The position numbers and the translations under genes are program-made. From assembly GCF_000518705.1 (NCBI RefSeq), contig NZ_JAEC01000014.1:1-64000 (forward strand): DNA of 64,000 nt. Reading direction: 5' to 3'. This DNA comes from Shewanella colwelliana ATCC 39565. GTDB lineage: Bacteria; Pseudomonadota; Gammaproteobacteria; Enterobacterales; Shewanellaceae. Positions 1 to 9,274 of the stretch are shown here, piece by piece; position 1 is the first letter of the stretch; each line of letters begins with the position of its first letter. The notes under the pieces were generated by a model. That model worked only from the letters and a program-made list of their open reading frames with translations. It made no database searches and had not been told where the DNA came from.

Positions 1-333
1 CGGAAGAATCTCTAACGTGTTGTACATATTGCTATGAACACTCATCTTACATTGAGTAAAATTTTTGATTGCTTTACATCCGAAGACAGAAAAGCAATTT
101 CGAATAACTCAACACCTGTGAGTGTCCACACAGATTACTTGATAAATTGTTAAAGAGCGTTAGCACATCTCGGTAGTTCCAAGTGGCTAGGGCTGCGTAT
201 TCTACGCATTCCCATGTTCGCGTCAAGCAGTTTTTGAAAACTTTTTGATGCGGCACTTTTCAGTGCCTGACCACTCTGTAACCTAGGCTACTTAGTGTTT
301 CGACTTGTCTCTGCGAGCTTTGCCGTGTCAGTG
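1..333 (-). other. Leader region of an rRNA operon (16S gene lies just beyond the left edge)
   Basis: This stretch is the transcribed leader of an rrn operon read on the minus strand. A boxA antitermination element (GCTCTTTAACAA on the minus strand) lies at 147-158. It is followed by the conserved leader text seen before gammaproteobacterial 16S genes. The usual 5' start of 16S rRNA is not present, so the mature gene begins outside the window. A 60-codon open frame inside the leader (74-256) is not a gene. Confidence 0.88.
199..226 (-). promoter_or_regulatory. rrn P2 promoter
   Basis: On the minus strand a second promoter has -35 TTGACG (221-226), a 16-nt spacer and -10 TAGAAT (199-204). It lies about 140 nt downstream of P1, the usual tandem rRNA arrangement. 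Its spacer text (GGGAATGCG before the -10) resembles the E. coli rrn P2 promoters. Confidence 0.8.
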
Positions 334-340
334 GATGCGC

Positions 341-368
341 ATTATAGGGAGCCACTCATTTTACGCAA
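341..368 (-). promoter_or_regulatory. rrn P1 promoter
   Basis: On the minus strand the -35 is TTGCGT (363-368) and the -10 is TATAAT (341-346), with a 16-nt spacer. The motif GCTCCCTATAATGCGC and the downstream CCACTGACAC are the hallmarks of rRNA P1 promoters, including the GC-rich discriminator that makes them sensitive to ppGpp. An A/T-rich tract at about 375-392 fits an UP element. Transcription should start near 333-334. Confidence 0.92.
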
Positions 369-588
369 GGGCTTTTTATAAAAATAACGATCGCTCGCCG
401 ATCTTTTAAACATTACGCTGTTTTTTCTAGCACCCTGGACCTTTTATGTTCGATTTGGGTACCAGTATTAGACGACCACAAGTAATTAAGTTCGTTTTTT
501 CATCAATATACTAGTGTAATTACTAATAATTCATTACCATATACGAGCTATTAACAGTTAATTATCATTATTCTTTAGAGAACCTATT

Positions 589-1044
589 ATGCAAAAGCCA
601 TTTCTTATAGTTTTGATCGTCGCCGTAGTTGGCGCATTGGCAATATCTCAGTTTACGCCAGATATCTATTCAGCAATCGCATTTTTCACTGGTGCCATCA
701 TCGCAAGTGTTATCTATACGCTACAGTCTTCGCAATCTGCACCAGTTACTAACGAACAGTATAAAGGTCCAACAATGACTTTATATGTTGGTAACCTGCC
801 TTACCGTGTACACGAAGGTGAAGTTAAGGAGCTATTTGGGAAATATGGTCCTGTCAATTCGGTGCGACTTGTAAGAGATCGCAAAACGGGTCGACGTAAA
901 GGATTTGGATTTATTGAGATGTCAGAAGCTGGTGCAACTAAAGCGATGGCCAAACTTAATGAGTTTGATTTCCAAGAGCGTACACTTAAAGTCAGAGAAG
1001 CTAAGTCGCAAGACGCTGATAAGAGCGAATCTGCTGCAAGCTAG
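589..1044 (+). CDS. Membrane-anchored RNA-recognition-motif (RRM) protein
   Basis: This 151-residue protein starts with two hydrophobic segments (about residues 5-22 and 26-46). A short linker is followed by one RRM domain (about 63-140). RNP2 is LYVGNL and RNP1 is KGFGFIEM, both with the aromatic residues that stack on RNA bases. The fold predicts binding of single-stranded RNA at the inner membrane face; the target is unknown. A downstream ATG at 775 would give a soluble RRM alone, so two forms are possible. It stands alone, divergent from the rRNA operon promoter to its left. The A/T-rich stretch 370-588 between them holds no other gene that I can see. Confidence 0.85.
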   Translation: MQKPFLIVLIVAVVGALAISQFTPDIYSAIAFFTGAIIASVIYTLQSSQSAPVTNEQYKGPTMTLYVGNLPYRVHEGEVKELFGKYGPVNSVRLVRDRKTGRRKGFGFIEMSEAGATKAMAKLNEFDFQERTLKVREAKSQDADKSESAAS

Positions 1045-1101
1045 CTTTATCACTTTATAACATGCACATTCATTTTCATGTTTTGCATGTTATAAAGCTC
1101 A

Positions 1102-1890
1102 TCAGTAGGCTGTCATAAATCGGTTTACTGATGAGAATCCCCATTCACGTAATGTCGCCTCCAATCCACTACCTATCTTGTTCGTTGTAAATAGCGCGTG
1201 ACAAACACTATCGCCTTCTGAAGTAGCAGGCTCACCAACAATCACTTTTACTCGTGCAGCAATTGCTTTTGCTGAATCGAGCAACAGCACGCTCTCTCCC
1301 AAGTAGTTTTGCAACTCGCCTTTTAAAATCGGAAAGTGGGTACAGCCTAAAACAAGCGTATCAATACCAGATTGCTTAATCGGTGCTAGCACCCTATTCA
1401 GTTCAGCTTGGTCAATGTGCTCTTTTGCTAGCTTAGACTCAGCCATTAATACCAACTGAGACGAGCCGAATCTCTCGACCTTACAATCTGAGGCAAACTG
1501 ACAAATAAGATCATCGGTATAACTACGGTTTACCGTACCTGGGGTTGCGAGCAAGCCTATATGTTTGGAGGTCGATAACTGGGCCGCTGGTTTTATGGCT
1601 GGCACCACACCCACGATGGGCACGGTTAACTTTTCACGTAGCGAAGGCAAAACCAAGGTACTAGCACTATTACAAGCGACAACGACAACGTCGATACTCA
1701 ACTCAGTCACAGCAGCACTGATTAGTGATACACACCCTGATATAAGTTCTTGCTCATCCAACTCCCCATAGGGCAAGCGAGCATTGTCAAATAGGTAGTA
1801 GTAATTCGCATTAGGTAGGGAGAGTTGTAACTCTGAGAATATAGATAACCCTCCCACACCAGAATCGAATACTAAAATAGTTGCTGACAA
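1102..1890 (-). CDS. murI: Glutamate racemase
   Basis: MurI converts L-glutamate to D-glutamate for peptidoglycan precursors in the cytoplasm. The 262-residue product opens with the family motif FDSGVGGLS. It has both catalytic cysteines in context, VACNSAST (about residue 73) and LGCTHFP (about 183), and is slightly shorter than the E. coli enzyme. The start is TTG at 1890, preceded by GGAGAG six bases upstream; no better ATG lies nearby. It is divergent from trmA, as murI is near trmA in many gammaproteobacteria. Confidence 0.95.
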   Translation of the reverse strand: MSATILVFDSGVGGLSIFSELQLSLPNANYYYLFDNARLPYGELDEQELISGCVSLISAAVTELSIDVVVVACNSASTLVLPSLREKLTVPIVGVVPAIKPAAQLSTSKHIGLLATPGTVNRSYTDDLICQFASDCKVERFGSSQLVLMAESKLAKEHIDQAELNRVLAPIKQSGIDTLVLGCTHFPILKGELQNYLGESVLLLDSAKAIAARVKVIVGEPATSEGDSVCHALFTTNKIGSGLEATLREWGFSSVNRFMTAY

Positions 1891-2031
1891 TTATAGCTCT
1901 CCATAGAAACAGTAAAAGGTAATGCGCGACGGATTTCCCCATCGCTAACGATAATTCGAAAGCCAGAGACTAGACATCATCGCTAGGTAGTATACTATTT
2001 GCGCCCCCAATGATAGCAATGGTGTTTACAA

Positions 2032-3129
2032 ATGAATTTAGAAGCAATGGATCCTAACCAATACGAAGCGCAACTCGATGCGAAGCGTGAAAAATTAGCG
2101 CAACTTTTTGCTGACTTTACGACACCAACATTGGAAGTTTTTGCCTCTGAGCCCAAGCATTATCGGATGCGCGCTGAATTTCGTGTTTGGCATGATGGTG
2201 ACGATCTTTACTATTATATGTTCGATAAAGTACTGAATCAAAAAGTACGTTGCGAACAATTTTTACCGGCAAGCGCTTTGATAAACGCCATGATGCCTGC
2301 GCTGATGGAGGAGTTGCGTCCAAACTCTATCTTGCGCCATAAGCTTTTCCAGGTAGATTTTCTCTCTACACTTAGCGGTGAAATATTAGTGTCGTTACTG
2401 TATCACAAGCAGTTAGACCAACAGTGGCAAGATGAAGTGCAAGCGCTTAAACAACGCCTGTCACACCAGTTCAATGTCAATATCATTGGCCGAGCTCGTA
2501 AACAAAAGCTGGTTATCGATAAAGATTTTGTCATCGAGTCACTACCCGTGAATGGCGAAACGCTAATCTATAAGCAAATTGAAAATAGTTTTACTCAGCC
2601 CAATGGCAAGGTATCAATTAAGATGCTGGAGTGGGCTATCGATATCACCAAGCAAAGCTCAGGCGATCTATTGGAGCTTTATTGCGGCAATGGAAACTTT
2701 TCAATTGCTTTGGCGCAAAACTTTAATCGTGTATTGGCAACTGAATTAGCTAAGCCCTCTGTTGATTCTGCCCAATTTAATATCCAAGCCAACAATATCG
2801 ACAATCTGCAAATTATTCGTATGTCGGCAGAAGATTTTACCGATGCACTAGCTAAGAAACGCAGCTTTAGACGCTTAGAAGGCGTAGATTTAGACAGTTA
2901 TAACTGTAATACGATTTTTGTTGACCCACCGCGTGCAGGCCTTGATGATAACACTTTAGCTATGGTGCAGCATTACGAGCGAATTATGTATATCTCGTGT
3001 AATCCACAGACCTTGATGGACAACCTCAACGTATTAGAGAAGACCCACAAGATCACCCGCTTCGCATTATTCGATCAATTTCCGTATACCGATCACATGG
3101 AATCTGGCGTACTACTTGAGCGCCGCTAA
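2032..3129 (+). CDS. trmA: tRNA (uracil-5-)-methyltransferase
   Basis: TrmA uses S-adenosylmethionine to make m5U54 in the T-loop of nearly all tRNAs. The protein has 365 residues against 366 in E. coli and aligns throughout by eye. The SAM-binding region reads [12 protein letters not shown], the nucleophile motif is YISCNPQTL, and FVDPPRAGL is the family motif before it. The C-terminal end HMESGVLL carries the general-base glutamate. It is a monocistronic gene ending at a strong shared terminator. Confidence 0.96.
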   Translation: MNLEAMDPNQYEAQLDAKREKLAQLFADFTTPTLEVFASEPKHYRMRAEFRVWHDGDDLYYYMFDKVLNQKVRCEQFLPASALINAMMPALMEELRPNSILRHKLFQVDFLSTLSGEILVSLLYHKQLDQQWQDEVQALKQRLSHQFNVNIIGRARKQKLVIDKDFVIESLPVNGETLIYKQIENSFTQPNGKVSIKMLEWAIDITKQSSGDLLELYCGNGNFSIALAQNFNRVLATELAKPSVDSAQFNIQANNIDNLQIIRMSAEDFTDALAKKRSFRRLEGVDLDSYNCNTIFVDPPRAGLDDNTLAMVQHYERIMYISCNPQTLMDNLNVLEKTHKITRFALFDQFPYTDHMESGVLLERR

Positions 3130-3138
3130 ATGATTGAC

Positions 3139-3170
3139 AATAAAAAAGGGCTTTAAAGCCCTTTTTTATT
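3139..3170. terminator. Bidirectional terminator between trmA and fabR
   Basis: A perfect 32-bp palindrome has core GGGCTTTAAAGCCC flanked by A6 and T6. It can terminate trmA on the plus strand and fabR on the minus strand, which converge on it. Confidence 0.88.
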
Positions 3171-3179
3171 GCGTTTATA

Positions 3180-3794
3180 TCAGCGATTTTCCATCTTGTG
3201 CTGTAAAGCCTCAGCGCCTTTTGCCACCATACGTAACTGGATAACTAAACGATCGGCTAACACTTTACGATCAACACGTTTCATATCCAGTGCCGCCGCC
3301 CCCGCATTAAAGACTAACGTCACTAACGCCTCTGCTTGAGCACGCGCTAACTCAGGAGAGCGTTTTGCTGTTGCCTCAGTGTAATGCGCAAGTTCAGAGA
3401 TAAAGTGTTCAATCTCTCTAGCTACCGCGGCACGAAAAGGGGCAGAGGTTCCAGAACGCTCATGCAGTAAAATACGAAACACGTTGGGATTAGATTCCAA
3501 CACTTCCATAAAGGTATCTACCGATATACGAATAACACTGCCACCAGCTTCGGCTCGCTGACGCCCCTTTCGCATCATCTGCCTTAGCGTTAAACCACCT
3601 TCATCAACCATGGTTAACCCAAGTTCGTTCATATCTTTAAAATGACGATAAAACGACGTAGGTGCGATCTTGGCCTCGCGAGCCACCTCACGCAAACTCA
3701 GGCTAGAAAAACTTCGTTCAGCACTTAATTGATTAAATGCTGCGTCAACTAAGGCGCGACGAGTTTTTTCTTTCTGCTGTGCTCTTATGCCCAT
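3180..3794 (-). CDS. fabR: TetR-family unsaturated fatty acid repressor FabR
   Basis: FabR is a dimeric TetR-type repressor that reads the unsaturated/saturated acyl thioester pool and adjusts unsaturated fatty acid genes. The 204-residue form begins [13 protein letters not shown], matching the start of E. coli FabR. The DNA-binding helix-turn-helix ends in the typical FYRHF motif. A longer open frame reaches 3884, but its extra N-terminus is not family-like, so I take the ATG at 3794. It diverges from a fatty acid desaturase, with a FabR-like operator between them, so autoregulation and desaturase control are likely. Confidence 0.92.
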   Translation of the reverse strand: MGIRAQQKEKTRRALVDAAFNQLSAERSFSSLSLREVAREAKIAPTSFYRHFKDMNELGLTMVDEGGLTLRQMMRKGRQRAEAGGSVIRISVDTFMEVLESNPNVFRILLHERSGTSAPFRAAVAREIEHFISELAHYTEATAKRSPELARAQAEALVTLVFNAGAAALDMKRVDRKVLADRLVIQLRMVAKGAEALQHKMENR

Positions 3795-3892
3795 CATGAT
3801 GAATCCACTAGATAAAGATAATCTGCAGATAATACCTGCTTTAGCACAAAAACACAGCCCAACTTGACCTCGACAAGCAATCAAGATAAATT

Positions 3893-3910
3893 AGCTTACA
3901 GATGTACGCT
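3893..3910. promoter_or_regulatory. Probable FabR operator
   Basis: The 18-bp near-palindrome AGCTTACAGATGTACGCT lies between the divergent fabR and desaturase genes. The arms AGCKTACA/TGTACGCT differ from perfect symmetry at one position and resemble the known FabR palindrome built on AGCGTACA. It ends 23 bp before the desaturase ATG, so bound repressor would block desaturase transcription. Confidence 0.72.
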
Positions 3911-3933
3911 CAACTTGTTGTCGGAAAATTATA

Positions 3934-5040
3934 ATGAAAAAACCTCCCCTCATCTGGACTAATGTTTTACTGTTTGCCGTGACGTTTCTCGGCGCAATTA
4001 TTTTAGTTCCTTGGTACGGTATCACCTATGGCTATGGCTTTGCTGAATGGTTCACCTTCATAGTACTCGCATTCGCCAGCGGTCTATCTATTACTGCTGG
4101 CTACCATAGGCTTTGGTCTCATCGTACCTATAAAGCTCATTGGTCTATGCGATTCCTTTTTGCATTAGGCGGTGCACTAGCGCTACAAAACAGCGCGCTA
4201 CACTGGTCTTCTGATCACCGCATTCATCACAAGCATGTGGATGACAATGATAAAGACCCCTATTCGGCGAACATGGGTTTCTGGTACAGCCATATCGGCT
4301 GGATGCTGCGCGAATACCAAGCACAGCGTTATCATGATTATAAGAATGTCAGAGACTTACAAAATGATAAAATTGTGATGTGGCAGCATAAATATTATCT
4401 ACCATTGTTGCTTATCATGAATTTCGGCCTACCGGCCTTACTGGGTTGGCTGAATGGCGATGTGTGGGCAATGCTACTAATGGCAGGCTTACTACGATTA
4501 GTCGTAGTTCATCATTGCACCTTCTTTATTAACTCGTTAGCACACATCTGGGGCAGTCAGCCATACACAGACAAGAACACCGCCAGAGACAATGGTATAT
4601 TGGCCGTATTTACTTATGGCGAGGGCTACCACAACTTTCATCATATTTTCGAAAATGATTATCGTAATGGCATTAACTGGTGGCACTATGATCCAACCAA
4701 ATGGTTAATCAACACCATGGCGTGGATGGGACTGGCAACTCAACTGCGAGTCACACCACAAGAGCGTATAGAAAGCGCTAAATTGCAGATGCAATTAAAG
4801 CGAACCCGAGGCCGTGTTGAACAACTGGCCAACCGTGAAGAGGCGCTTGAAAAACTACATGCAGAATATGAGCTATTAAAGCGTCATATCAGTGAATACT
4901 ATCAAGCTCACAAAGAGTTATTGGATGCCAAAAGAAAACAGCTAAGCAACCAGCAACTGCTACAAAAAGTTGAGCAGCTTAAGCAAGATCTTATTGCACA
5001 TAAGAAAAACTGGAAACTATTAACCGCCAGCTACGCTTAA
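3934..5040 (+). CDS. Membrane acyl-CoA desaturase (delta-9 type) with C-terminal coiled coil
   Basis: This di-iron membrane enzyme introduces a double bond into acyl chains and needs oxygen. The 368-residue protein has the three histidine boxes HRLWSH (about residue 58), HRIHH (about 95) and HNFHH (about 230) with hydrophobic segments between them. Residues from about 280 to the end form a long charged heptad region predicted as coiled coil; the core family usually ends near residue 280-300. The divergent fabR and the operator just upstream indicate control by membrane lipid state. It complements anaerobic FabA/FabB unsaturated fatty acid synthesis. The exact substrate (acyl-CoA, or acyl chains on lipid) cannot be read from the sequence. 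Confidence 0.88.
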   Translation: MKKPPLIWTNVLLFAVTFLGAIILVPWYGITYGYGFAEWFTFIVLAFASGLSITAGYHRLWSHRTYKAHWSMRFLFALGGALALQNSALHWSSDHRIHHKHVDDNDKDPYSANMGFWYSHIGWMLREYQAQRYHDYKNVRDLQNDKIVMWQHKYYLPLLLIMNFGLPALLGWLNGDVWAMLLMAGLLRLVVVHHCTFFINSLAHIWGSQPYTDKNTARDNGILAVFTYGEGYHNFHHIFENDYRNGINWWHYDPTKWLINTMAWMGLATQLRVTPQERIESAKLQMQLKRTRGRVEQLANREEALEKLHAEYELLKRHISEYYQAHKELLDAKRKQLSNQQLLQKVEQLKQDLIAHKKNWKLLTASYA

Positions 5041-5060
5041 GTAAAAAGCTATTTATCTAA

Positions 5061-5087
5061 AAGGCCACTTTAACAGTGGCCTTTTTT
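5061..5087 (+). terminator. Rho-independent terminator after desaturase
   Basis: The stem AAGGCCACT/AGTGGCCTT with a 5-nt loop is followed by a T-run. It lies about 20 nt past the desaturase stop. Confidence 0.88.
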
Positions 5088-5205
5088 ATAAATAGAGCTG
5101 GTGACCCCACATCGACCACAATACCCATTGACCCCAATTGAAGTGCTCTGTAGATGGGTCTATGATGGGCGACAATTCACTTCAACCTAGAGACCCTTTG
5201 AGTCC

Positions 5206-6249
5206 ATGTCTGCAGAAAAAATCAAACTCACCGAATACAGCCACGGCGCCGGTTGCGGCTGTAAAATTTCACCTAAGGTCTTAGGCACAATCTTGGCATC
5301 GCAGCTCCCCATCTTTGACGACCCTAATATTCTGGTTGGTAATCAGACGCGAGATGATGCCGCGGTGTATAAACTTAATGATGAGACTGGCATCATTAGT
5401 ACTACTGATTTCTTTATGCCGATTGTGGACGATCCTTTTACCTTTGGCCGCATTGCAGCCACCAACGCAATTAGTGATATCTATGCGATGGGTGGGACCC
5501 CTATGATGGCAATTGCAATTCTCGGCTGGCCAGTCAACGTGCTAGCACCAGAAATTGCCCAACAAGTTGTTGATGGTGGACGTCAAGCCTGCGCTGATGC
5601 GGGTATCATGCTAGCTGGCGGTCACAGTATTGATGCTCCAGAACCTATTTTTGGCCTCGCCGTCACAGGACAGATCCCCCTAACTGAACTGAAACAAAAC
5701 AATACGGCCAAGGCAGGAGATACGCTTTATCTCACCAAGCCGCTAGGAATAGGCATTCTTACGACAGCACAGAAACAGAAAAAACTGGCCAATGAAGATC
5801 TTAATATTGCCCCCGATGCCATGTGTCAGCTCAATAAGATTGGGCCCGCCATCGCCAAGATCAACGGCGTAACGGCGATGACTGATGTAACGGGATTCGG
5901 CTTAGCCGGTCATCTAATTGAAATGTGTCTCGGCGCGAAACTCTCTGCCAAGATACATGTTGACTCTTTGCCTCTACTGCCAAAAGCCAAAGCTTACTTG
6001 GAGATGGGTTGTATCCCAGGCGGGACTCATAGAAATTACGACAGTTATGGAGAGCACTTGCCAAGCGTCAATGAAGAGCAAAAAGCCCTATTATGTGACC
6101 CTCAAACGAGCGGCGGGTTACTCATCTCGGTATCCAGCTCCCATGAAGCGGAGTTAATTGCACTCTTAGAAGCCAATGATATCGCGCCCATCAGTATTGG
6201 CCAATTGGTTGAGAACAATGACGCACTTCAACTGGTGGAACTCATTTGA
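5206..6249 (+). CDS. selD: Selenide, water dikinase
   Basis: SelD makes selenophosphate from selenide and ATP, the Se donor for tRNA selenouridine and for Sec-tRNA. The 347-residue protein has the active-site motif GAGCGCKI with Cys17 (not Sec) and Lys20. The later [11 protein letters not shown] segment belongs to the AIRS-type fold. Its stop overlaps the next start (TGATG), so it is co-translated with selU. No selA, selB or selC is in the window, and the local formate dehydrogenases use Cys. Confidence 0.96.
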   Translation: MSAEKIKLTEYSHGAGCGCKISPKVLGTILASQLPIFDDPNILVGNQTRDDAAVYKLNDETGIISTTDFFMPIVDDPFTFGRIAATNAISDIYAMGGTPMMAIAILGWPVNVLAPEIAQQVVDGGRQACADAGIMLAGGHSIDAPEPIFGLAVTGQIPLTELKQNNTAKAGDTLYLTKPLGIGILTTAQKQKKLANEDLNIAPDAMCQLNKIGPAIAKINGVTAMTDVTGFGLAGHLIEMCLGAKLSAKIHVDSLPLLPKAKAYLEMGCIPGGTHRNYDSYGEHLPSVNEEQKALLCDPQTSGGLLISVSSSHEAELIALLEANDIAPISIGQLVENNDALQLVELI

Positions 6250-7355
6250 TGCCAACCAATATCGTCCCTAAAAGCAGTTATACCGAGCTCTTTCTTAGCG
6301 ACCGCCCCATCATGGATGTACGCGCACCAATTGAGTTTGGTAAAGGCGCTTTTCCGACTAGCAGCAATCATCCATTGATGCAGGATGAGGAGCGCAGGCT
6401 CGTCGGCACGTGTTATAAACAGCAGGGCCAAGATGCTGCCATAGCACTTGGACACACCTTAGTGGCTGGAGAGATCAAACAGCAAAGAGTCGATGCTTGG
6501 ACGACTTATTTCAGCGCCAATCCTAATGCTTATTTATACTGCTTTCGTGGTGGGCTGCGCTCACAACTGACACAAACATGGCTAAAAGAGGCTGGATTAG
6601 CGATTCCCTATATTGAAGGTGGCTACAAAGCGATGCGTCAGTTTTTAATAGACATTATCGATACAGCCCCCAGCGTAAAGCCGATGATGATTGTCAGCGG
6701 TATGACCGGCAGTGGCAAAACCGACTTTTTGTACAAGCGCAGTGAAGCTGTCGATTTAGAAGGGCTCGCCCACCATAGAGGTTCTAGCTTTGGTCGGTAT
6801 CACGAACCACAACCCACACAGATTAACTTTGAAAACAGTCTGGCTGTCGCGCTACTAAAACATCAACACAGTGAAGCAAAATCACTGTTACTTGAAGATG
6901 AAAGCTTTCTAATTGGCCGTTCTGCGCTGCCACAAGCATTCTATCAAGGCATGCAAGTCGCCAATATATTGGTCTTAGAAGAAAGCAGAGAAGCAAGACT
7001 AAACCGCTTACTTAATGAATATGTGCACAAAATGGCCAGCGGTTATATTGAACGCCTTGGAGAAGACGCGGGCTTTACCGCGTTTGGCGAGTACCTGTCC
7101 CAAAGCATTACTGGAATCAAAAAACGTATCGGTGGCAAACAGCATGATGAATTACAAACGCTGATCCGCAATGCCTTGGCAATCCAACAAAGCCGCGGTG
7201 ATACTGAGACCCATCTTGAATGGATAAACATATTACTCAGTATCTATTATGATCCTATGTATCAATATCAGATTGATAAAAAAAGTGATCGGGTGCTTTT
7301 TCGCGGCGATCACCAAGCCATGCATCAATGGCTTGACCAAAAAGCTGTAGGCTAA
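6249..7355 (+). CDS. selU: tRNA 2-selenouridine synthase
   Basis: SelU (also MnmH/YbbB) replaces sulfur with selenium at the wobble uridine of Lys, Glu and Gln tRNAs, via a geranylated intermediate. The protein has an N-terminal rhodanese domain with active-site Cys98 (YCFRGGLRS) and a C-terminal P-loop domain (GMTGSGKT, about residue 151). The ATG at 6249 overlaps the selD stop by one base. A TTG just before it gives a longer frame but is less likely. It depends directly on SelD product. Confidence 0.95.
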   Translation: MPTNIVPKSSYTELFLSDRPIMDVRAPIEFGKGAFPTSSNHPLMQDEERRLVGTCYKQQGQDAAIALGHTLVAGEIKQQRVDAWTTYFSANPNAYLYCFRGGLRSQLTQTWLKEAGLAIPYIEGGYKAMRQFLIDIIDTAPSVKPMMIVSGMTGSGKTDFLYKRSEAVDLEGLAHHRGSSFGRYHEPQPTQINFENSLAVALLKHQHSEAKSLLLEDESFLIGRSALPQAFYQGMQVANILVLEESREARLNRLLNEYVHKMASGYIERLGEDAGFTAFGEYLSQSITGIKKRIGGKQHDELQTLIRNALAIQQSRGDTETHLEWINILLSIYYDPMYQYQIDKKSDRVLFRGDHQAMHQWLDQKAVG

Positions 7356-7360
7356 GCTAA

Positions 7361-7390
7361 AAAGCTAGGCGTTTATCTCCTAGCTTTTTT
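7361..7390 (+). terminator. Terminator of selD-selU
   Basis: The stem AAAGCTAGG/CCTAGCTTT with a 9-nt loop is followed by a T-run, six bases after the selU stop. Confidence 0.85.
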
Positions 7391-7417
7391 AAACTCTTAG
7401 TCACTCCCAACATAGGG

Positions 7418-9274
7418 TTACTCTGACTGCAGCACCTCGACTTTAGCACGCAGCAACTGTCGTTCGACGGTCCCAGCGACGGCATCATCTATCTTGACCG
7501 TGACTTTCGACCAAAACCGTTTCGGCCGCGTACTCAAAGCATGACCATCTTTATGACTAAAATAGGAACCCCACAACCCGTTTAACGCCATAGGGATGAC
7601 TGGCACGGTATCACGAGCCAAGATCTTATCGATACCAGGCTTAAATTCTCCTAGCAGGCCATCAGGTGTTAATCTTCCCTCAGGAAAAATACACACTAAC
7701 TCATCATTTTGTAATGCTTGGTGGATCTGATCAAACGCGCTGTTATAAGTCTTCTGGCACTGCCTAGGCGAACAAATCGGGATCACGCCTGCATGACGAA
7801 ACAGATATTTCAACAGCGGGATCTCACTAATCGATTTATCCATAACAAAGCGGATCGGCCGAGTAGAAGCGCCCATGATAATCAGCGCGTCGACATAGCT
7901 GACATGATTACAAACAATCACAGCAGCCCCCTCTTTTGGTAGCTTTGCCCGCCCTTCAACCGTGACACGATAGAAAACATGACTCAGTAAGTAACTGATG
8001 AACCGCTGAGTAAACTCAGGTACCTGAGAATAGACATAAAGCGCCACGACAGAATTCAGGAGTGCCAGCAGTAAAAACAACTCAGTGATCGTCCAATTAA
8101 GCCCCTCCAACAACACCATAGATAGTAATGCCGAACACACCATAAACAGCGCATTAACGATATTGTTCGCCGCTATCGCCTGGGCACACTCTTCTTTCTT
8201 GGCCCGTGACTGAATAAAGGCATAAAGTGGCACAATAAATAGCCCGCCACTCACGCCGACCATAAATAGCGCAAACATGACACCATAATGTTGCGAAGCA
8301 TCAATAAAGCTGCCGATACTATAGATATAGCTAACATCTATTGGCGCAGGTGGAATCGTCCATAAAAGGTCTACGCCAAAGACCGTTAACCCAAGCACGC
8401 CAAAAGGTAACAAACCAAGCTCAACATGACCAAAAGAAAAACGCTCACAAATATATGAGCCAATGGCTATACCGATAGAAAATAGCGCCAACAATAACGA
8501 GACGACCGTTGCATCGGCATGCAGGTGTAGCTTGGCGAAGTTAGGAAACTGGGTAAGATACGTCGCGCCTAAAAACCAAAACCAACTGATCGCCAATATC
8601 GCCATCCAGATAGTCGGTGTTTGTCTGATCTTGGCGATACTACGCCAAGTTCCTGATAACGGCTCAAAACGTATTTTTTTTACCACGCCCAAAGGGGGCA
8701 TTGCTGGAATAGCGCGACTAGAAAGGTAACCACAAATTGACAATACAAACACACTCACCGCAGCTGTCACTAAATTATGTTCACTCGCAACAATAAGTCC
8801 AGCACTGAGCGTGCCCACTAGAATAGAGAGAAAGGTCCCCATCTCAACCCACGCATTTCCCGTTACCAACTCATCCTCAGCAAGTGCTTGTGGTAGCAGA
8901 GAGTACTTTACGGGCCCAAAGTAGGCCGACTGACTTCCGGTTAAAAACAAGAGTAACAGCATCATCAGGTAGCTCTGGCTCAATATCGCCATAGCTGCGC
9001 AAGACATTATCACGACTTCAAACTGCTTTAATCGCCTTATTAATTTGGCTTTATCCATGTTGTCGGCCACCATACCTGCATGAGCAGAAAACAGGAAAAA
9101 GGGCAAAATAAAGACCCCAGCAGCAAGGTTTACAAACAAATTAACGCTCATAGGTAAGTCGTTAACTTGGGTATATGTCACCATTAACAGCAAGACATTC
9201 TTATAGATATTGTCGTTTAATGCTCCCAAACACTGGGTGGAAAAATAGGGAAAAAACCTTTTAGTTAATAACAT
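7418..9274 (-). CDS. LplT-like lysophospholipid MFS transporter fused to a PlsC acyltransferase
   Basis: The 618-residue protein joins an MFS domain of about 12 membrane segments (residues 1-410, beginning LGALNDN as in LplT) to a cytoplasmic glycerolipid acyltransferase domain (about 420-600). The acyltransferase shows NHVSYVD (the HxxxxD catalytic motif in the variant spacing of the family) and FPEGRLT (substrate motif). In E. coli, LplT and Aas flip and reacylate lysophospholipids. Here the acyl-ACP synthetase domain of Aas is missing, so acyl-ACP or acyl-CoA must be supplied ready made. I chose the ATG at 9274 because AGGAGG lies a few bases upstream. It overlaps the upstream tetR stop by 10 nt, so the two are coupled. 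Confidence 0.87.
   Translation of the reverse strand: MLLTKRFFPYFSTQCLGALNDNIYKNVLLLMVTYTQVNDLPMSVNLFVNLAAGVFILPFFLFSAHAGMVADNMDKAKLIRRLKQFEVVIMSCAAMAILSQSYLMMLLLLFLTGSQSAYFGPVKYSLLPQALAEDELVTGNAWVEMGTFLSILVGTLSAGLIVASEHNLVTAAVSVFVLSICGYLSSRAIPAMPPLGVVKKIRFEPLSGTWRSIAKIRQTPTIWMAILAISWFWFLGATYLTQFPNFAKLHLHADATVVSLLLALFSIGIAIGSYICERFSFGHVELGLLPFGVLGLTVFGVDLLWTIPPAPIDVSYIYSIGSFIDASQHYGVMFALFMVGVSGGLFIVPLYAFIQSRAKKEECAQAIAANNIVNALFMVCSALLSMVLLEGLNWTITELFLLLALLNSVVALYVYSQVPEFTQRFISYLLSHVFYRVTVEGRAKLPKEGAAVIVCNHVSYVDALIIMGASTRPIRFVMDKSISEIPLLKYLFRHAGVIPICSPRQCQKTYNSAFDQIHQALQNDELVCIFPEGRLTPDGLLGEFKPGIDKILARDTVPVIPMALNGLWGSYFSHKDGHALSTRPKRFWSKVTVKIDDAVAGTVERQLLRAKVEVLQSE

Noticed and set aside
74..256. 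Sixty-codon open frame on the minus strand at the left edge
   Set aside because: It lies wholly inside the rRNA leader, over boxA and the P2 promoter.
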